Source: Lactifluus volemus (Eukaryota; Basidiomycota; Agaricomycetes; Russulales; Russulaceae). From it: 64,000 bases of DNA. Below, in pieces: positions 58,018-64,000 of this stretch. The position numbers and the translations under genes were made by a program. Numbering within the stretch: position 1 is the first letter of the stretch; every line of letters begins with the position of its first letter. The notes under the pieces are model-generated. The model saw only the letters and a program-made list of their open reading frames with translations, had not been told where the DNA came from and ran no database searches. The DNA is taken from contig WTXI01000164.1 of assembly GCA_022376515.1 (NCBI GenBank), positions 18,650 through 82,649 on the forward strand, in the 5' to 3' direction.

Positions 58018-60363
58018 ATGCCGTGGATCCCTTCGCTCTCTACCGCGCGGCATGTCTTTTATGGCATTCTCATAGGCTTCTCTCTTTCCATCGCGTCCAC
58101 ATCTGTTATCTCAGCTTACAGAAAAAGAAAGGAGGAAAGTTCTGCGATGAGGGTCGACCGGAGTCCCATCGAATTGCGGAGCGACGAGGTGCTGGATGGT
58201 GTGACGGGCCTGATTGGTAAGTGTCGTCCCTCCGAGTCGGTCCGTGATTCCGTGTCTTCGAGCCCTGACAGAATCATCTGCACGCCGCGTAAAGGAAATA
58301 CACCGCTGGTTCGGATTAACTCGTTGAGCAATGCGTTGGGGGTCGAGATTCTTGGAAAGGCGGAGGTGCGTCCAGTGTGAGGCCTATGTGGCGATGTCGT
58401 TTTCTGATAATCGATCCTCTTTCGTTTCTTCAGTATCTCAACCCCGGGGGTAGCGTCAAGGATCGTGTCGCACTCAGAAGTATGTTCAACTGTAGGATTT
58501 GAAAAGGCCCGCCTCCTTGTTGACTGGCCTCGTGAAGTGATTGAAGATGCCGAAAGCGAGGGACTCTTGCGCCCGTATACAGGGTCACGGATCTTCGAAG
58601 GTACTGTTGGATCGACAGGCATTTCAATAGCCACGATTGCTCGAGCTCGGTGTGTGCGATTTACTTGATGCCTCCTCGATCATGCTCAACCCCCAGTCGG
58701 ATGCTAGAGGTTATGATACGAGTAAGATCCTTTACATTCACGAGTTGGATCCGCCATCTTGACCGATCATATCATTTGAAGCTATTATCATGCCCGACGA
58801 TGTTGCTCTCGAGAAAGTGAAGACGCTCGAAGCTCTCGGCGCAGATGTCGAGAGAGTTCGACCTGCGAGTATTGTCGACAAGAAGCAGGCAAGTCTACTT
58901 GCCTCTCAAAGTGGTGTTAATTACGAGCTCTCTATCTCTTGCAGTATGTAGTAGGTGCACAATGCCCTCCTGACTGGGAAATGATCCCTCATTGTTTGCT
59001 CTAAGAATCTCGCCCGGGAGTATGCGCTCGATTTCACCAACGGGAATATACACGGATCATCTGAGGCCTCACCTCTATCTGACCATTTCTATCCACATAT
59101 CCACAAAACAGATTCCTCATCGGTCACTGTCGCCATGGCCGTTGCGGGGAACGGGAATGGGAATGGGCACGGACACACATCTTTCGACGGGGATGAGGAA
59201 GAGGAGCCCCACCCTCAGCCCCGCGGATTCTTTGCCGATCAGTTCGAGGTCAGTCTCGGCGAAATCTGTTTCAGCAGAACATGAAGTGATATGATCTCTA
59301 TGCAGAACCGGAGCAACTTTGATGCCCACTTTAGTGGCACGGGTCCTGAAATTTGGCGGCAGACGAGCGGGGAGGTTTCTGCGTTTGTCGCCGGTGCAGG
59401 TCCGTCCACTGCTGTATCGTCCATAGATTGATCTGATGTCGAGCTTGGTTAGGGACTGGCGGTACAATCGCTGGCACGGGCCAATTTCTGAAATCAATGG
59501 CGGATGACATACTTGTTGTGCTTGCGGACCCCGAAGGCAGTGGACTTTACAACAAGGTGGCTTCACGTCACTGCCTCTTTTTTTAGTCGCTTTTACGATC
59601 ATGAATAAAATATGCGCAGGTAAAACACGGCGTCATGTATGACCCCAAGGAGAGCGAGGGTACCAGGCGGCGACATCAAGTAGATACTGTCGTCGAAGGT
59701 ATCGGTATCAACCGCCTCACGAAGAACATTGAGTTCGCTCTCCCTGTGATCGACGATGCTTTCCGGTGCGTTTCCCGAATCAGGTGACAACATATCAGAA
59801 GCTGACGACGGGTGACATCGGTCATTAGGATAACGGACGCCGAGGCAGTCAGCATGGCGCGGTTCTTGGTCCAGCGTGACGGCCTGTTCCTCGGTTCAAG
59901 TAGCGCCGTGAACCTGGTCGCATGCGTGAAGCTCGTGCGCAAGATGGGTTGGAGCAACGGCGAGAGGGTCGTTACGATGTTGTGCGTCTGTTCCGTCCTC
60001 CCTCACCAGTAATAGACGGCCCTGATGCCGACGACGCCGTGAAATTTTTTGGGGCTCGTCAAATAATCTCTGTAGGTGTGACTCGGGCGCTCGACACTAT
60101 TCCAAGGTTCGTCCTTCTTTTCTGGCTTGATTGGTGACAAACTCGTTCCCGGAGCTTACGATCCTATACGTATCAAACCTGACAGTTCTGGTGCGTTCTC
60201 GGCTGCTCTCTGTACAAGTGGGGTCTGACAAAACCCTGTGCTTGGATTACAATACAGGAATGACACATACCTGTCCAAGGCTGGGATCCCAATTGACGTC
60301 GGCATTGTTCAGGATCTGCTCACGCAGCCATTCCCGCCCATGTCGTCGATCACCAAAATATGA
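58018..60363 (+). CDS. Cysteine-synthase-like PLP enzyme with N-terminal membrane anchor
   Basis: Starts at 58018 with a hydrophobic segment (VFYGILIGFSLSIASTSVIS). Then GNTPLVRINSLSNALGVEIL, YLNPGGSVKDRVALRM (PLP lysine in SVKDR), GTVGSTGISIATIARAR in place of the usual SGNTG loop, the glycine-rich phosphate loop TGGTIAGTGQFLK, and LCDSGARHYSKFWND near the end. It is a fold-type II PLP enzyme of the fungal group that includes S. pombe Cys12. Such proteins make cysteine from O-acetylserine or are related to cystathionine beta-synthase. An acidic, Gly/Asn/His-rich insert (about 59130-59220) lies between the conserved blocks. The C-terminus needs a 5-nt exon at 60186-60190; the stop is at 60361-60363. 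Confidence 0.88.
60186..60190 (+). other. Apparent 5-nt micro-exon
   Basis: TTCTG lies between ...CCTGACAG and GTGCGTTC. Joining 60106, 60186-60190 and 60258 rebuilds the family-conserved HYSKFWND, with Phe and two bases of Trp from the micro-exon, and keeps the frame to 60363. Reading straight on from 60106 does not give this motif. Confidence 0.75.
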
Positions 60364-61618
60364 CCACATTGCGCCAATGTCGCGCCTGCTCCGGTCCAAC
60401 TGTGGCGAAGTAGCGGCTCGTACATCCGCGTGACCGTCCATCATGAACTTATTTCCGGATGATGACTCTTGCATTAAAATCATATCGATATGTTTTAATA
60501 ATAGGACACATGATCCTTCCCATCTATCGTATGATGGAATCATTCTGAGTAACACCGTGGACCTTATACACATAGTACAAGTTGGTTACAGTACTCAGTA
60601 GTTATACCTTTTTGTGTCTTTCCTTATAAAGGAAACGGGCATAAAGAATTTTGCTTTTTTTTTTTTTCAATCGCGATTGAGCGACAACAGTATAGCAAAT
60701 GACTCCGACAGCCGTTCTGTCCTGTGTGCTGACCTTGGTTGAGTCCCTGTTTGGTTTGGTCGGTTGCTAGCTGGAACAAGCTAGTACATGAGCGCCGGGA
60801 TGAAGGGGGAAGGGGATGAAGGGACCGGCGCGTGGGCGCGGGTCTTTCCATTTTCCTGTGTTGTGTATTGTGTTGTCGTGTGTGATTCAAATATGCGGAT
60901 CTTATATATGGCTAGCCCGAAACCGCCGCAGCTAAAAAGTTACGGTCTCATCTCAGAATGGACGATTTGTCAAAACGTGCCCCCCCCTTCCCTTCCTCAC
61001 ACCCCATCGACTTACTCAATTCGCGTATCGACTCGGACCCGGCGGCGGTCATCGTCGTTTGGGGCCCATGTGTCGCCCGCCAAAGTCCCATACGACAGGG
61101 GGATCGCCTGTTTTACAAATGATATTGTATTGCTCGGCTATACTAGTACTAGTACTAGGCGCTAAAAGTTCCGCACCCGAATCGACGCTGGTGGTCGAGT
61201 TGTGCACTGCACATACGCGATATTCACACTTCACATTACTTTTTTTTTTTTTTAAGATTTGTTTGCATATTAGCCATTTGATGGGGAGTACACAGAGTGG
61301 GATAGTAGATACCGAACAGCTAGGAACCATAATGATATTAGTTCGTGAAAATAGTTGAACGAGAGACGGCCACAAAAGTTGCATCTACTTGAAAAGATTA
61401 TACCGAGGATTGGAACGTAGAGAACATTCGTACACTGGTTGTAAAAAAACACTTTGAACTGCTGGATCTACACCTCAGTAAGTAACTACCCATTTGGGGG
61501 GGGGGCAGATGGTCGCTTTTATATGTCGGTGAGAAAAGATGGCGTGCTCGCTTCTATCCCTTCTTCTTTGCCCATTTGGATTCCACACTGGAAAGTACAT
61601 CAAAGTGGCATTCGCCAT
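60364..61618. other. Intergenic between convergent genes
   Basis: No gene supported. It contains homopolymer tracts (T at 60654-60667 and 61240-61253) and a short ACTAGT microrepeat near 61141-61158. Confidence 0.45.
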
Positions 61619-63040
61619 TCAGCGCCGCTGTGGCCTCACAGATGCCGCTTTTGATCCAGATGCACGGCGGCCACGATATGATTCCGCAGGAAATTCGCAG
61701 ACGAGGCTCCGTCGCGCACATGGCCTGACCATACCAAAAGGGAAAGACAAAAGGGGGAAAAAAAAACCATCAGCATCCGCATATGTGCACAAACAGAGGA
61801 CGAAATCGGAGAACGGAGCCAATTCTCATCAACATGAAACGATGAAAATTATAGTTATGATGGTGGGGGGTTTTGATAGATAAAGAGTGCAAGTGTATGT
61901 TTTTATGGGCAACGACGTACTCGCATGTTCGGTTACCGCTACTGAGGTCAGCTGGCGGGCCGCAAGCAATCTTGCGACCACGGCAGAAGTAGCAGGCTAG
62001 CGGCTGTACCGCACGTGTAATGCGCCGTTGCTTTGGCGCGCGGCGACTGAGGACATCCTGGCGGGGGGATTCCACAACGGGAGGGGTAGGCAACGGTCGT
62101 TTTGAAAACGGGGGCCGCGCCGGCGCTTCGAGAGGTTGGATGGGGGCGGGGACGGGGGGGGGGGGGGCAATATCGGTTGGTGTACAGGAGTGACAGATGG
62201 ACTGCGTCGTCCGAGTATTGACATGGGTCGGCGATGATTCCGAATCACTCCAGGGTTGAGAAGAAGATGGTGACTCGGAGAGGGAACTTGAAGTACAGGG
62301 TGAGGTTGGGGAACAGAATAATGATGTGCCGTCAGACACATTCATTGGGGGAGGAGGTTCGTAAAGTTGCAGAGTGTACGGGTACGAGAGCTCTTGTATG
62401 CCGACGTCGGGAGTGTAGTTCATGACCTGGGTTTCATCAGGCAAAGTTAGCCAAAATGTGCAACCAGGCCACCATCCGAGTCTAGTTATGCGATTACCTG
62501 GTGCGGCACCCCTTGAGGCTTCTCAACATATGAGTGGCTGGAGGTGTTCATGTTGAAGAAATGGTCGTCCAGACGCTGCATTGTGGTACCATCCATATAA
62601 TATGGCACGTTGCCATCATACCAGTAGTAAACGTTCTCGATAGCCTCATACTGATACGGGGGATACTGGTTCCCATTCCCGCGAAGGTAGACCTGGACAT
62701 ATATGGTCAAATTGACCCTGCAGATAGGCGGAATTGCTCACCTCGTTAACTTGGGTCCGTAACCCTCGGTTTAGTTCAAAGTGTTGATTGGCCTGCATCA
62801 TTGAGAGCAAAGAAATGGGTGAGCAAGCGAAAGTGACCTGAAAGGACTAAATCTTAACGGGGGTACTTGCCTTGGTATTTGAAGAGTTACAGCTAAAAGT
62901 GGGGTTCGTAGTTTTGCGTACCTGGTAGTGCTCGCGGAGTTGTAATGAGATCGCACCCCCTACCCGCCAGTAACTGGGAAGGTCGTTTCGAGTTTGAGGT
63001 AGATCTTGATCTATAAGCAAGGTCAGGACGGCAGTCAAGC
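61619..63040 (-). CDS. Zn2Cys6 zinc-cluster protein, cluster at the C-terminus
   Basis: Minus strand, at least five exons. Early exons read NDLPSYWRVGGAISLQLREH, then ANQHFELNRGLRTQVNE, then RGNGNQYPPYQYEAIENVYY. A Pro/Ser-rich middle follows. The zinc cluster is split by a 196-nt intron (61920-61725): PLACYFCRGRKIACGPP up to NRTCE, then PCARRSLVCEFPAES, giving C-x2-C-x6-C-x12-C-x2-C-x6-C. The frame then ends 19 codons later at 61619. Fungal Zn2Cys6 regulators usually carry the cluster at the N-terminus; a short basidiomycete group has it at the C-terminus, and this fits. It probably binds DNA in the nucleus. The 5' end is uncertain. Confidence 0.82.
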
Positions 63041-64000
63041 GCGGCCTAAGCTCCTGAGATGCAACGCGGATGCAGAGACGGCGCCAGGAACAGACAAATT
63101 CAGTAGCGGGCCCAGCGTACCCCGGCCCATGCCCGTCAACTCCGAAAGAAGACAGAACTACTTGTGGAGCAGTGTTGCCGATAATTAGCTCTGTGATGAT
63201 CTCGAGCTTTCGCTAGAGCTGAGAGAAGAAACAAGCCCCATTTTTTTCAGTGATACAGTATCAAGACACACCTCCGTGCAAGTTTTCCAAACTTTGATTA
63301 ATTCGAGTTTACTCAGGCTGTGAAATATCTGATAAGTGTCATGTTTTTCAAATTGGCGCCCTTGGCGCAGCATTCAACACATCCCGCACAGCATCTTACG
63401 AATAAGCGTTAAGAGAAGAGCCATGGAGGGGCTACATATTGTATTGTCACTATTGATGGGTTCATGACTCTCAATTATTCCATGACCACACTTGACGTCG
63501 GTAACCGTGCCTTGAGCAGCCGCTCCTTACTAGGCGAAAAGGGTCCGAGAGTCTGGAATTGAGATTGGAGGTCTAGAAAGTCCCTCTTTCCATCATGCGT
63601 CTCGAGGTCCAAGCTCTCACTTATTGGCATAGTCAGGGGTCACAAATCTTATGAAATAACATAAGACCTGTCAATCGTGTAAGATTTATTGGATGAACGA
63701 CTCCGTGGCTCGTTGTGGCAAGAACGATTTGCCAATTCTGGTGAAAGTCACTAACCGAAAGGGCAAAGATGTCCTAGTAGGCCGATCTCACTTTAGGAAA
63801 TGGAAGTGTCTTCATACCCAGGAAAGGCAACGGGGCGGTCATCGTGTGCAACGCCCATCCGTGTCTTTTCGGCTTACGATCTGTTCCCAAGAACTTAACC
63901 GCACCGTAGTCAGAGGGCCAGAATTTGAATCGGTAACCCGGAAGATCGGCGCGTGGCATAGCGTGGACATGGTATTTTGGAACCCCAGATAAATATTAAA
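63040..64000. other. No gene supported; possible 5' exons of the zinc-cluster gene
   Basis: Short ORFs only. The start codon of the zinc-cluster gene may lie here. Confidence 0.35.

Noticed and set aside
60247..60573. Minus-strand ORF downstream of the cysteine-synthase-like gene
   Set aside because: Its first part is antisense to the real last exon (KAGIPIDVGIVQ) and the rest has no support.
1..64000. rRNA, tRNA, CRISPR, prophage or bacterial operon features
   Set aside because: None were found; spliced genes and the retroelement content point to a fungal nuclear chromosome.

Overview
The window is fungal nuclear DNA, most likely from an agaricomycete basidiomycete. The signs are many introns of about 50-65 nt with GT..AG borders, NLR-like proteins of the C2-NACHT-WD40 type, a DUF6533 membrane protein, a Zn2Cys6 factor of a basidiomycete type, and a dense load of Ty1/copia, LINE and MITE sequence. 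No database could be searched; family names rest on motifs read from the translations.

Layout. (1) 1-6990: a full-length LINE on the minus strand with two intact ORFs joined by a TAATG stop/start overlap, a 33-nt poly(A) tail and a perfect 16-bp target-site duplication. It sits inside an LTR-like repeat whose paralogous empty site lies at 18302-18480. (2) 7102-12541: NLR A, an intact nine-exon gene of about 1661 aa (C2, helical linker, NACHT, 14 WD40 repeats). (3) 12.86-21.4 kb: decayed copia pieces on both strands, a TA-flanked MITE, a broken 2OG-oxygenase-like gene with its exon 2 inverted, a frameshifted retroelement gag, and the 3' tail of a DUF6533-like gene. (4) 21765-27232 and 33664-39079: NLR B and NLR C, close relatives of A disabled by single-base deletions. 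They lie in a tandem segmental duplication with a period of about 11.8 kb (about 18.3-28.7 and 29.8-40.4 kb). (5) 40.8-47.1 kb: the best preserved version of the region downstream of the NLRs: a 2OG-oxygenase-like gene (430 aa), an unrecognised minus-strand gene and a DUF6533 gene. Rearranged scraps of this trio also follow NLR A and NLR B. (6) 48820-54165, minus strand: NLR D, an intact, more divergent paralogue.

(7) 54.5-63 kb is ordinary single-copy sequence: palmitoyl-protein thioesterase (minus), a small CoA-binding protein (minus), a membrane-anchored cysteine-synthase-like enzyme (plus, with an apparent 5-nt micro-exon), and a Zn2Cys6 protein with its zinc cluster at the C-terminus (minus).

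Reading as a whole: 1-54 kb is a birth-and-death NLR cluster. Tandem duplication, retroelement insertion, deletion with inversion, and pseudogenisation have produced four NLR loci, two of them apparently functional. By analogy with fungal NLRs such as Podospora HET-E/HNWD, the NACHT would be a nucleotide switch and the WD40 propellers the variable sensing surface; nothing in the sequence gives the ligand or the output.
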